Positions 19,654-27,475 of a stretch of DNA of 34,434 nt are shown piece by piece. This DNA is from Acidobacteriaceae bacterium (GTDB taxonomy: Bacteria; Acidobacteriota; Terriglobia; Terriglobales; Acidobacteriaceae). Every line of letters begins with the position of its first letter. The first letter of the stretch is position 1. The stretch covers positions 1 through 34,434 of the forward strand of contig PLFY01000041.1 in NCBI GenBank assembly GCA_003138365.1, read 5' to 3'. The position numbers and the translations under genes are program-made. The notes under the pieces were generated by a model. It ran no database searches, had not been told where the DNA came from, and saw nothing but the letters and a program-made list of their open reading frames with translations.

Positions 19654-20895
19654 ATGACTACCAAAGGAAGACTGGCAACGATTCTAATTGCACTCACCTT
19701 CTTCGGCTGCAAAGGGCCGCTGCAAACATCGGCCGCGAGCGCTGGGGAGGGTGCGAATGGCGGGGCAAGCAGCGGCTCCTCCGGCGAGGGCGCAACTTCC
19801 GATGGCGGGACGCGCACGGCGAACATCGTCGATCCCACGATGGACAACAAGACCGCGTTTTACGTCACCATCCCCGCGAAGTGGAAGTTTCAGGGGATTC
19901 TGCTGCAAGGCGGCGTGGACGCCTGCGACTCTGGATTTAGCGCGGTATTTCGCGCGACCAGCGAGGACGGGCAGAGCTTCGGCGAGGCACTTCCGCAAAT
20001 GGTGTGGGCCTATGGCGATGGCCCCAGGCCGAAGACCGGATGCCTGCCTCTCGACAAACCGATGAGCGCGCAGGATTTTCTGAAGTACCTGTCAATCACG
20101 ATGCGGGTTGACTATATAGGCGACGCGCCCATGCCCGATGGATTGGCGAAGGCGGTGAAGCAATGGAGAGACGGTTTTGCCCAGCATCCTGCCCCTGCAG
20201 CGAACTTCTATGCAGCGCACAATCTGCCGCCGCCTCACAACACCGCGGACGGAGCGGCCGCAACGGTTCGCTACAAACGAAATGGAGTCTCCATGGAAGG
20301 GCGCTTGGCCGTGCTGCTCTACTGTACTGAGGCTCCCCCCCCGGGCTTCCAGACCGCCTCGGCCGGCATGCCGAGGAAATCAGCAACGATTTCAGGAAAA
20401 TGCACGGCGAGCTCTGGCTACGTGACCGCTCCTGAAAACCAGTTTGCCGCTGTGCTGCGGCTGTGGGACGACCCGGCGATGGGCGGCAAGCAGAACAAGG
20501 AATGGGGCGATGCCTGGATGAAGCGCTTTGCCGACCAGCGGGCTGCGTCTGAACAGCGCTTCGAGCAAAACGTGCGGCAATTGAACCAAACTTACCTCGA
20601 CAATTCGAATAGGAATTTCCAGGCCCAGCAGGATGGGTACCGCCGTCAGGCTGCCGTGCAACAGCAGATGCATAACGAGTTCATGGATGCCATGCAGCAA
20701 CGGACGGACAGTTCGATGGCGAATGCCCAGGCGAGCACCAATGCGCGAACCACGGCGGCTTCGGATTGGGTGGACTATGCGCTGGATCAGAAGACGGTGA
20801 TGAATACGAACACGGGTCAGACCTACAAGATCTCCAACCAGGCGCCGGTGTACGCCCCCCAGGAACAGCAGGTGCACGGGAACGGGACGCCGTAG
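19654..20895 (+). CDS. Array lipoprotein 5 of 5, unknown function
   Basis: 413 aa, last paralog. The ATG at 19654 aligns with the siblings, with GGAGG at 19640-19644, 9 nt upstream; the longer frame from 19588 is not supported. Lipobox region 'LTFFGCKGP'. Shared landmarks: 'VTIPAKWKFQGILLQGG', 'VFRATSEDGQSFGEALP', cysteines in 'VDACDSG', 'KTGCLPL', 'LLYCTEA' and 'SGKCTAS', then 'YVTAPENQFAAVLRLWDDPAMG', a Gln-rich helix ('AVQQQMHNEFMDAMQ') and the tail 'SDWVDYALDQKTVMNTNTG' ending 'QQVHGNGTP'. It converges on rhaB with only 16 bp between the two stop codons and no evident bidirectional terminator. Function unknown; secreted or periplasm-facing lipoprotein inferred. Confidence 0.85.
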   Translation: MTTKGRLATILIALTFFGCKGPLQTSAASAGEGANGGASSGSSGEGATSDGGTRTANIVDPTMDNKTAFYVTIPAKWKFQGILLQGGVDACDSGFSAVFRATSEDGQSFGEALPQMVWAYGDGPRPKTGCLPLDKPMSAQDFLKYLSITMRVDYIGDAPMPDGLAKAVKQWRDGFAQHPAPAANFYAAHNLPPPHNTADGAAATVRYKRNGVSMEGRLAVLLYCTEAPPPGFQTASAGMPRKSATISGKCTASSGYVTAPENQFAAVLRLWDDPAMGGKQNKEWGDAWMKRFADQRAASEQRFEQNVRQLNQTYLDNSNRNFQAQQDGYRRQAAVQQQMHNEFMDAMQQRTDSSMANAQASTNARTTAASDWVDYALDQKTVMNTNTGQTYKISNQAPVYAPQEQQVHGNGTP

Positions 20896-20911
20896 CGAGC
20901 TGGTACAGGCT

Positions 20912-22327
20912 CTAGGCTTGGCAGAGAATTTTGGCCCACTGGCGGACAGATTCGGGGGTGAGTGGCGCGCCTTCTGTCTGGCTGGCGGCGAGTTGGACGG
21001 CGAAGTTGCCGATCGTGGAGCTTTCCGTCTCTCCGATTTCGACGGGCAGGCCGGTCCGTTGCGCGGTCAGCTCGGTGAGCAGCTTGTTGCGGCTGGCGCC
21101 GCCCAGGATGTGGATTCGCTCGAGCTTCCGGCCCAGCATCTCTTCCAGGTTTTCGAGTGCAGTTGCATAGCGCGCGGCAAGGCTCTCAAAGATGACGCGA
21201 GCAAACACAGGCTCGTTTCCGGCAACGTCGGGAATGGTGGCCCAGCGGCGTCGCCACAACTGATGGTTGATGCGCTCCGGCATGTCGGAGTCAAGCAGCA
21301 GGGGCTCTGCGTCCACGTTGATGATTCCGGGAAACCCGGAGGAAGCTGCCTGCGCGATCAGGTCTTCAATGTTCCAAACGCGGCCCTCGGCACTCCATGA
21401 GTCCATGCATTGCTTCAGCAGCCACATCCCGTTGACCAGCGTGTGGAAGCAGAGCTCGCCGGTCGCAGCGCCGAGGTTGGTGTAGCGGGCGTCGAAGGCC
21501 TCGCGTGTTGTGACTGGCGCGTCTGTGAGGGTGCCAACGAGCGACCAGGTACCGGAGCAGATGTAGGCAGTGGAGCTGAGGCCGGTGGGAATTCCCGCGA
21601 TGGCCGAGGCGGTATCGTGACAGGCAGGCACAATGAGCTGGGTTGCGCGGAAGGCATCGAGAGAGGCCAGCGGCCCCTGCACGCGGCCAACAATGGTTCC
21701 AGCGCGAACAATCGGCGGAGCGGCGTCGAGGGGGAGATTGAGCATGCGGAACAGGCCCGAAGCCCATTCGCCGGTTTTCAAGTCGACCAGGCCGGTGTGG
21801 GTGGCGTGGGTGTATTCGGCAACGCGGCGGCCGCCAAGCCAATAAAGGACATACTCGGGCATCGTGACCCAGGGAGCGTGGGGATCGATTCCGTCGGCAG
21901 GGTCGGCCAGCAATTGGTAGACGGTGTTGATGCGGAGCGGGAGAGCGCCAGTGTGCTGGTAGAGCTCGAACGGCGGGAGCACACGGTCGGCCGCCTCTTT
22001 GGTTGCTACGGAGCGCTCATCCCGGTAGCAGAAGGGCTCACCGAGCGGGGAACCGTCGGGGGCAAGGCGAACGTAGTCGACTCCCCAACTATCCACGGCG
22101 ATAGAAGCAATGCCCTCGAGTGCTGCCTGTGCGGCTTTGCGGAGGCCCTCTTCCAGCCCTGCAAGGATTGTATCGAGGGGCCAGTGAAGAGCTGCTCCGC
22201 GACGCACGGGGCCGTTGGGGACGCGATGGATGACTTCAATCGAAGGAACTCCGCCTACCCAGCGAAGCAGGGAGACGCGGCAGCTTTCGGCGCCTAAATC
22301 AATGGCAATCCGTGCAGGTTCTTGCAT
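20912..22327 (-). CDS. rhaB: Rhamnulokinase
   Basis: This is a FGGY-family carbohydrate kinase, about 471 aa, that phosphorylates L-rhamnulose to L-rhamnulose 1-phosphate with ATP. Visible motifs are the N-terminal phosphate loop 'IAIDLGAESCRVSLL', 'AVDSWGVDYV', the substrate region 'PACHDTASA', the second phosphate loop 'ICSGTWSLVG' and the adenosine site 'LGGASRNKLL'. The assignment to rhamnulokinase rather than another FGGY kinase rests on these patterns and on its place last in a rhamnose operon. The ATG at 22327 gives the family-typical N-terminus (MQEPARIAIDLG) and lies 26 nt after the upstream stop; a TTG at 22351 is an alternative. No strong Shine-Dalgarno is visible, so translation may be coupled to the preceding gene. 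Confidence 0.93.
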   Translation of the reverse strand: MQEPARIAIDLGAESCRVSLLRWVGGVPSIEVIHRVPNGPVRRGAALHWPLDTILAGLEEGLRKAAQAALEGIASIAVDSWGVDYVRLAPDGSPLGEPFCYRDERSVATKEAADRVLPPFELYQHTGALPLRINTVYQLLADPADGIDPHAPWVTMPEYVLYWLGGRRVAEYTHATHTGLVDLKTGEWASGLFRMLNLPLDAAPPIVRAGTIVGRVQGPLASLDAFRATQLIVPACHDTASAIAGIPTGLSSTAYICSGTWSLVGTLTDAPVTTREAFDARYTNLGAATGELCFHTLVNGMWLLKQCMDSWSAEGRVWNIEDLIAQAASSGFPGIINVDAEPLLLDSDMPERINHQLWRRRWATIPDVAGNEPVFARVIFESLAARYATALENLEEMLGRKLERIHILGGASRNKLLTELTAQRTGLPVEIGETESSTIGNFAVQLAASQTEGAPLTPESVRQWAKILCQA

Positions 22328-22353
22328 AGAAGCAGGTAGGTTCACATTCAAGT

Positions 22354-24567
22354 CTAACGCAAAATCGCCTCGGCAAGGCCTCCGTCGACGGGAATCAAGT
22401 GGCCGGTTGTGCAGCGGGTACGCGGGCTGGCCAAAAAGAGAATGGCTTCCGCGCAGTCGGACGGATCGATGGGTTGCCGGGTGAGGGTGCGCTCGGCATA
22501 GAAGCCGGCCAGGAGGTCCCGCAGCTCATCGTCGCTGAGAGATTCATCGAATGGAATGTTGTATTTGGTGAGCGAGGCGCGGACGCGGTCGCGGGGGAAC
22601 ATGGTGGAGCCTTTCACGACAGCTGCCGGGCTGACGCCATTGACCCGGACGCGCGGCGCCAGTGAGACGGCGAGTGCGCGGACCAGGTGCGAGAGTGCCG
22701 CCTTGCTGACGTCGTAGGCCTCGCTGCCACGCTTGGGGACCACCGCGTTTGCTGAGCTGGTGAATACGATCGAGGCGTCAAGAGCCTGCTCGGCAAAGAT
22801 CTTTGCCGTCTCATCCGCGAGCAGGTAGTTGGCGGTCACGTTGATATCGAACGTGGTGGCCCACATCGCGTCGGGTATGACGCCGTCCGGCGAGGAAGGA
22901 AAAAGAGCCGCGGTGTTAATCAGAATGTCTACGCCACCGAAGGCCGCGACCGTGGCCTGGAGCGCCTTTACGATGGCCTTGCGGCTGCGAATGTCGACCG
23001 GGGTGCTGGTGACGAATTCTTTTGAGGTAACGGCCTGGAGTTCGCCGGCGACGCGGGCCGCCGAAGCTTCGTCGCGGTCGGCTACAACCACGTGTGCTCC
23101 GCGGGCGGCGGCCAGGAAGGCGACCTCGCGCCCAATGCCGCTGCCGCCGCCGACTACCAGAGCAATGCGGCGGCTGAGCTCCTTTTCCGGAGGCTGTCGG
23201 CGGATTTTGGCTTCTTCCATGGCCCAATATTCGATGCGAAAGGCCTCGATGGCCGGGAGGGCGACGTAGTTGGAAAACACCTTGAAGCTGTCCGGGGCCA
23301 TACCTTCGCCGCACTGGGGGAGTGTGCCCTTGACTTCGCCTTCCGCAAGCAGGGTGGCGCCTTCCATCACATGAATGGCGTTGGTGTAGAACTCGCCGGT
23401 GATGCGGGCTTCAGTCTTGTTCTTGCCGAAGCTGAACATGCCGAGGCCGGGAATGAGGACAATGGCCGGGTTCGTATCGCGAAGAGCGGGCGAGTCAGGG
23501 GTCGCGAACGAGTGGTAATACGCGCGGTATTGCTCGCGGTATTCGGCGAGGGAAGCGGCGATGTTCTTTTTGAGCTGGGCCAGGTCTTCGCCAGGTGCCC
23601 ACGGCACAAACAGCGGCCGAATTTTGGTGCGGATAAAGTGATCCGGGCAACTTGTGCCAAGGAAGGCGAGATCCTTTGCGTGGACTGAGTTAACGAACTG
23701 AAGCACGTCGGGAGCGTCGGTGAAGCTGGAGATCCAGCGGTTCTGGGTGCTGACCTGGCCGCGCAGGTAAGGGGCGATCTGGACGGCGCGTTGCGAGCGC
23801 TCGGCACGAGCTGGAACCAGTTCGCCGCCGAAGCGCGTTTTCCCGATTCCGTGGCGATGAATAAACTGGCCGATCTGGTCGATGACGGTCAGGGTGTTCA
23901 GGTAGCACTCGCGCTGAGTCTGGCCCCAGGTGAACAGGCCATGGCCGCCGAGCACGATCCCGTCGCAGCCGGGATTCTCCTGGACTGCCTGGCGCATCAT
24001 CAAGCCCAATTCAAAACCGGGACGCTGCCAGGGAACCCAGACCAGGGAGTGATTGAACTCGCGGTTGAACTCCTCCATCTTGGCCTTGCCGTTGGCGGAT
24101 GCGGCCAGGGCAATGCCCCAGTCGGGGTGAAGATGATCCACGTGGGGGAAGGGAAGAAAGCCGTGCAGCGGTGTATCGATCGAGGCGGCAACGGGATTGT
24201 TGCGGAAGGCGCAGAGCGCATACATGGCAACCATGTCGTCTTCGCTGTCGACACCCTTGTAGATGCGTTCCAGAGCCAGCAGCTTCTCCTGGTAGAGGGT
24301 GGCGAAGCCGGTACGTTTGATGCCGCCCAGGTCGCCGCCAGAGCCCTTGACCCACAGAACCTCGACAGTGCCGCCGGTGAGGGGGTCGATCTGAGGGACT
24401 TTGGAACTTGTGTTGCCGCCGGCAAAGTTGGTGATGCGCAGATCGGAACCGAGCAGGTTGGAGCGATAGCGCAGGAGCTCCGGTTCGTCAAGGGTAGCGG
24501 CGACGCTGGTGTCCCAGCGATCTTCAAGGAACTTCAATGTAGGGGAAGCAACCGATGCCAAAGTCAT
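22354..24567 (-). CDS. Bifunctional rhamnulose-1-phosphate aldolase / lactaldehyde dehydrogenase (RhaEW-type)
   Basis: About 737 aa, with two fused modules. Residues 1 to about 430 are a class II aldolase/adducin domain with zinc-ligand motifs 'HVDHLHPDWGIAL' and 'GGHGLFTWG'; it should cleave L-rhamnulose 1-phosphate to DHAP and L-lactaldehyde. Residues from about 465 to the end are a short-chain dehydrogenase with the nucleotide loop 'VVGGGSGIGREV', 'VVADRDEASA', 'INTAALFPSS' and the catalytic pair in 'SEAYDVSKAALSHL'. This module is thought to oxidise lactaldehyde to L-lactate. The same architecture is known in Bacillus subtilis YuxG (RhaEW). The first ATG in frame is at 24567; two GTG codons just before it could also start translation. 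The 3' end lies only 26 nt from rhaB. The presence of lactate-oxidising genes in the same cluster supports the oxidising role. Confidence 0.93.
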   Translation of the reverse strand: MTLASVASPTLKFLEDRWDTSVAATLDEPELLRYRSNLLGSDLRITNFAGGNTSSKVPQIDPLTGGTVEVLWVKGSGGDLGGIKRTGFATLYQEKLLALERIYKGVDSEDDMVAMYALCAFRNNPVAASIDTPLHGFLPFPHVDHLHPDWGIALAASANGKAKMEEFNREFNHSLVWVPWQRPGFELGLMMRQAVQENPGCDGIVLGGHGLFTWGQTQRECYLNTLTVIDQIGQFIHRHGIGKTRFGGELVPARAERSQRAVQIAPYLRGQVSTQNRWISSFTDAPDVLQFVNSVHAKDLAFLGTSCPDHFIRTKIRPLFVPWAPGEDLAQLKKNIAASLAEYREQYRAYYHSFATPDSPALRDTNPAIVLIPGLGMFSFGKNKTEARITGEFYTNAIHVMEGATLLAEGEVKGTLPQCGEGMAPDSFKVFSNYVALPAIEAFRIEYWAMEEAKIRRQPPEKELSRRIALVVGGGSGIGREVAFLAAARGAHVVVADRDEASAARVAGELQAVTSKEFVTSTPVDIRSRKAIVKALQATVAAFGGVDILINTAALFPSSPDGVIPDAMWATTFDINVTANYLLADETAKIFAEQALDASIVFTSSANAVVPKRGSEAYDVSKAALSHLVRALAVSLAPRVRVNGVSPAAVVKGSTMFPRDRVRASLTKYNIPFDESLSDDELRDLLAGFYAERTLTRQPIDPSDCAEAILFLASPRTRCTTGHLIPVDGGLAEAILR

Positions 24568-24709
24568 AAACACCACTGTACGAGGATTAGATGCAACTTA
24601 GCCAATATATCACATCGAAATGCAATAGAGAATAGCTTTCTTATACGAAACTAAGCAGTCGGAAATGAAGACCCATCGATCGATCGTCCAGCCTCTCAAA
24701 ACAGCCCGA

Positions 24710-24754
24710 AGGCCGCCATTCTTAGCGGCCTGAATATCAGGGCTGAAGCCCTGA
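24710..24754. repeat. Two adjacent intergenic hairpins (REP-like)
   Basis: AGGCCGC (24710-24716) pairs with GCGGCCT (24725-24731) over an 8-nt loop. Six bases later TCAGGGC (24737-24743) pairs with GCCCTGA (24748-24754) around a TGAA tetraloop. They lie between the end of the regulator gene and the start of the aldolase gene, in a 240-bp gap with no ORF. They could attenuate or separate transcription, or belong to a dispersed repeat of the 'gggctgaagccc' type. No U-run follows on either strand. Confidence 0.55.
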
Positions 24755-24807
24755 CCTACCGTTGTCCCATGTCCAGCCGAGTTCTTAAACAGGTTCTGAG
24801 AGAATCA

Positions 24808-25911
24808 TCATCCTTCGGCGCTGTCAGCGCCGAGCGTCTCCGGCGTCACTGCCTTGTGCCGCACATAGTTATACGGCGGCACCGTGTAGCCGCGCAGCAG
24901 CGCAATGCCCAGTTGGATAAGCCTTGGCCCGTAGGATTCGACTTCGTGCGAGATGGAGCCGATGAGCGCGCTGGTGCCGGACCGCATCTCTTCCAGCACC
25001 TCGGGGATGCAGTCCTGACCGGCGATGGCGAAGTCCGCCTCTCGACCCGACTCGCGGGCAGCATCAAGGACACCCAGGGCGCTGGTGTCGGTGGCGGCGG
25101 CCACCAGGATGCGCTCGCCTTTCCGATGGTTGCGCAGGAACTCCGCCACGGCCAATTTGCTGGGCTGACGCATGCCCCTGCCCTCGATCTGCAGGAAGCG
25201 GTCGGCGGGAATATCCTTGAGCCGGTCGCGAATCCCATCGAAGGCGCCGGTGATCCGGTTCTGCACAAAGCTGCCTGCCTCAGAGAATCCGACTCCGAGT
25301 ACCCAGTCCACTTTGCCCTTCCACTTGCGCAGAGCGTGCTGGGCGAGGATGGAACCGGCTTCGAAGCCGACCTCGAAGTTATCCACGCCAAAATAAGTCG
25401 AATTAGGGTGGGGCACGTCGATGGCGACCAGGGGAATGTCAGCCTTTTTGAAGATGTGCGCCACACGGGGCGCCACATGTTCCTCCACCTGGAACTCGAT
25501 CGCCAGGTCCACGCGCTTGGCGACAAATTTCTCGGCGTTCTGAACGGCAACGTCGGCGTCGTAGCGGTTATCGAGCATGATCAATTCCACGCCGGATGCG
25601 GCCGCGGCGGCAGTAATGCTCTGAGCCACGGCGACAGAGAAGGGCATCTCGGCGCTCTGTGCCGCAAAACCGAAGCGCAGGCGCCGGGGCCGGGAAACAA
25701 GCCGGTACAGGCCGTTTTGTCCCTGGGCCACGTAGCCGCGGTGGACCAGCGTCTTGAGAATTCGGTAAACGCTGGTCTTGGAGATCTGCGTTTTCTGGTA
25801 AACATCCTCCAAAGTCACAGTGGTATGGTTCTGCTCCAGCAGTTCGAGCACATCGAGCGCCTTGGACAGAATGGGAATCAGGTACAGCCGTTTGATCTTG
25901 GTCTTGGGCAA
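24808..25911 (-). CDS. Hybrid regulator: IclR-type HTH plus periplasmic-binding-protein sensor
   Basis: 367 aa. Residues about 8-70 form an IclR-like winged helix-turn-helix: 'ILSKALDVLELLEQN', 'TLEDVYQKTQISKTSVYRILKTLVHRGYV'-type spacing, then the wing 'GQNGLYRL'. From about residue 80 to 345 the sequence is not an IclR effector domain. It resembles a type I periplasmic-binding-protein fold as in LacI/RbsB: 'VELIMLDNRYDADVAVQNAE', 'IPLVAIDVPHPNSTYFGVDN', 'AGSILAQHAL', 'AAATDTSALGVLDAARESG' and 'IAGQDCIPEVLEEMRSG'. No signal peptide is present, so the sensor is cytoplasmic. Its position inside the rha-lut cluster suggests it senses L-rhamnose or an intermediate and controls these genes; ligand and sign of control are not shown by the sequence. 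Confidence 0.85.
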   Translation of the reverse strand: MPKTKIKRLYLIPILSKALDVLELLEQNHTTVTLEDVYQKTQISKTSVYRILKTLVHRGYVAQGQNGLYRLVSRPRRLRFGFAAQSAEMPFSVAVAQSITAAAAASGVELIMLDNRYDADVAVQNAEKFVAKRVDLAIEFQVEEHVAPRVAHIFKKADIPLVAIDVPHPNSTYFGVDNFEVGFEAGSILAQHALRKWKGKVDWVLGVGFSEAGSFVQNRITGAFDGIRDRLKDIPADRFLQIEGRGMRQPSKLAVAEFLRNHRKGERILVAAATDTSALGVLDAARESGREADFAIAGQDCIPEVLEEMRSGTSALIGSISHEVESYGPRLIQLGIALLRGYTVPPYNYVRHKAVTPETLGADSAEG

Positions 25912-25971
25912 TCCGTTATCTCCGTCTGCAATTTCAATAGCGAAACTGCACGCGAGTTAGAATACCTCATT

Positions 25972-27165
25972 TCAGGCGTAGCTGCTCACTGCTGAGTGGC
26001 GGCTTCCGCGTTCCTCGGCGGCGCGTTCCACATAGCCGCTCGCGTAGAGAGCTGCCAAGGGATCGGCGGGCAGGCCGCGGGTAACTCGCCAGGCTGCGGC
26101 GAGCGGGCGCACGTCGGTCCAGAAAGCGCCGCGGAAAAGCTCCTCGGCGGCCACCAGGTTACAGGATTGCTGATGCATGGCCAACTGATCGCGATCCACG
26201 AGTGCGGCCTTGAGCCAGAGTTCCTGCGCGGTGACTACGGTCTGAATCGAGGCCTCAATCTTGCCCTTGAGGTTGTGGCTCTGGTCGATCATGAAGGCGA
26301 TATCGTGGGCCAGCCCATCGGTGGTGGCAGCGTGGATCTCGTGGAAGATCCGGAAGATCTGGTAGGGGTCAATCGAGCCCAGGGTCAGGTCGTCGTCGGC
26401 GTAGCGCCGGTCATTGAAGTGGAAGCCGCCGAGCAGGCCGGTGTGGAGCAGCCACGCGACGATCTGCTCGATGTTCTGCGAGGAATAATGGTGACCGGTG
26501 TCCACCAGGACGCGAGCTTGCGGTCCGGCCTCACGCGCGAAGTGCGAGGACATGCCCCAGTCGGCGATGTCGGTGTGATAGAAGGCCGGCTCGAATGGCT
26601 TGTATTCGATGAGCAGGCGCTGGCCGGGGTCGAGATGGTCATGGGAGGCGCGCAAGGCTTCCTCAAGCCAGCCGATGCGCTTGCGAATGCTCTGCGAGCC
26701 GGGATAGTTGGAACCGTCGGGCAGCCACAGGGAGACATCGCGGCACCCGAGCCGCTTGGCGATCTCGATGGAATCCAAAACGTGGTCTACGGCCTGTTTG
26801 CGGATCTCCGCCGAGGGGTTGCACAGGGAACCGAACTTGTACTCCTGGTCCTGAAACAGGTTCGGATTGATGGACCCGGCGCGCAATGCGAAGCGGCGCT
26901 CCAGTTCCTTCACCTCGGGGACATCGGTGATGCCGTTAGGCAGATCCCACAGTACGTGGAGAGCGAGGGTGGGGGTCACGCCGGTAAGGCGGTTTACCTC
27001 GGCTGCGTCGGCGAACTTTTCCTCGATGGTGGAGGCGGCGGCTGCCTGGACGAACTTGCCAAAGCGCGTACCGGTGTTGGCGAATCCCCAGGAGGGAATC
27101 TCGATCTGGAACGAGTCCAGCGCTTGAACAGCCAAGTCGAAGGTAGCGGATTCTGAATGCTTCAT
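25972..27165 (-). CDS. rhaI: L-rhamnose isomerase (RhaI type)
   Basis: About 397 aa, a xylose-isomerase-like TIM-barrel sugar isomerase converting L-rhamnose to L-rhamnulose. The pattern matches the Pseudomonas stutzeri RhaI group rather than E. coli RhaA: 'FQIEIPSWGFANTGTRFG' at the N-terminus, 'SLWLPDGSNYPGSQS', the metal-ligand segments 'LIEYKPFEPAFYHTDIADWG', 'VLVDTGHHYSSQNIEQIVA' and 'GGFHFNDRRYADDDLTLGS'. The ATG at 27165 is preceded by AAGGGG at 6-nt spacing and is clearly better than the upstream frame start at 27261. A 6-bp hairpin directly abuts this ribosome site. The stop lies about 60 bp from the regulator start. It is the first rha-specific gene after lutC in the probable operon. 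Confidence 0.92.
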   Translation of the reverse strand: MKHSESATFDLAVQALDSFQIEIPSWGFANTGTRFGKFVQAAAASTIEEKFADAAEVNRLTGVTPTLALHVLWDLPNGITDVPEVKELERRFALRAGSINPNLFQDQEYKFGSLCNPSAEIRKQAVDHVLDSIEIAKRLGCRDVSLWLPDGSNYPGSQSIRKRIGWLEEALRASHDHLDPGQRLLIEYKPFEPAFYHTDIADWGMSSHFAREAGPQARVLVDTGHHYSSQNIEQIVAWLLHTGLLGGFHFNDRRYADDDLTLGSIDPYQIFRIFHEIHAATTDGLAHDIAFMIDQSHNLKGKIEASIQTVVTAQELWLKAALVDRDQLAMHQQSCNLVAAEELFRGAFWTDVRPLAAAWRVTRGLPADPLAALYASGYVERAAEERGSRHSAVSSYA

Positions 27166-27176
27166 GATTACCCCTT

Positions 27177-27196
27177 GCCGGGACGATTTGCCCGGC
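27177..27196 (-). promoter_or_regulatory. Leader hairpin touching the rhaI ribosome site
   Basis: GCCGGG at 27177-27182 pairs with CCCGGC at 27191-27196 over an 8-nt loop. The Shine-Dalgarno AAGGGG of rhaI occupies 27171-27176, immediately beside the stem. The hairpin would sit in the rhaI leader and could influence ribosome access or mRNA stability. The pairing is seen; a role is inference. Confidence 0.35.
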
Positions 27197-27340
27197 GAAA
27201 AGTCAAATGTCGTTCCTAAAGCGTGTTTCAAATTCCTCATCAGCGTTCGTATGTGCCTCAACCAGCCTTGTGTCAGTCGTCCACCGGCGTTGCCGACCCG
27301 CGGAGGATGAAACTGCGTCCGGCGATGCCGCCGCTAACCT

Positions 27341-27379
27341 GCTAACTCGCTATCCCCGCCTCAGCGGGGGCTAACTCGC
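27341..27379. repeat. Hairpin flanked by direct repeats in the lutC-rhaI gap
   Basis: CCCCGC (27354-27359) and GCGGGG (27364-27369) form a perfect stem around a CTCA tetraloop, flanked by two direct copies of GCTAACTCGC (27341-27350 and 27370-27379). The gap 27166-27475 contains no ORF worth reporting. It interrupts an otherwise tightly packed operon, so it may mark a transcript boundary or an inserted REP-like element. Confidence 0.6.
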
Positions 27380-27475
27380 CGCTCTTGACACAGAACATGC
27401 CTTTTTCCGCAGCCTGTTCAGCCCATGCGGGATTGCAGCCCCCATTTGCCAAGCCGTTTTTGAAATACGCTCTGA

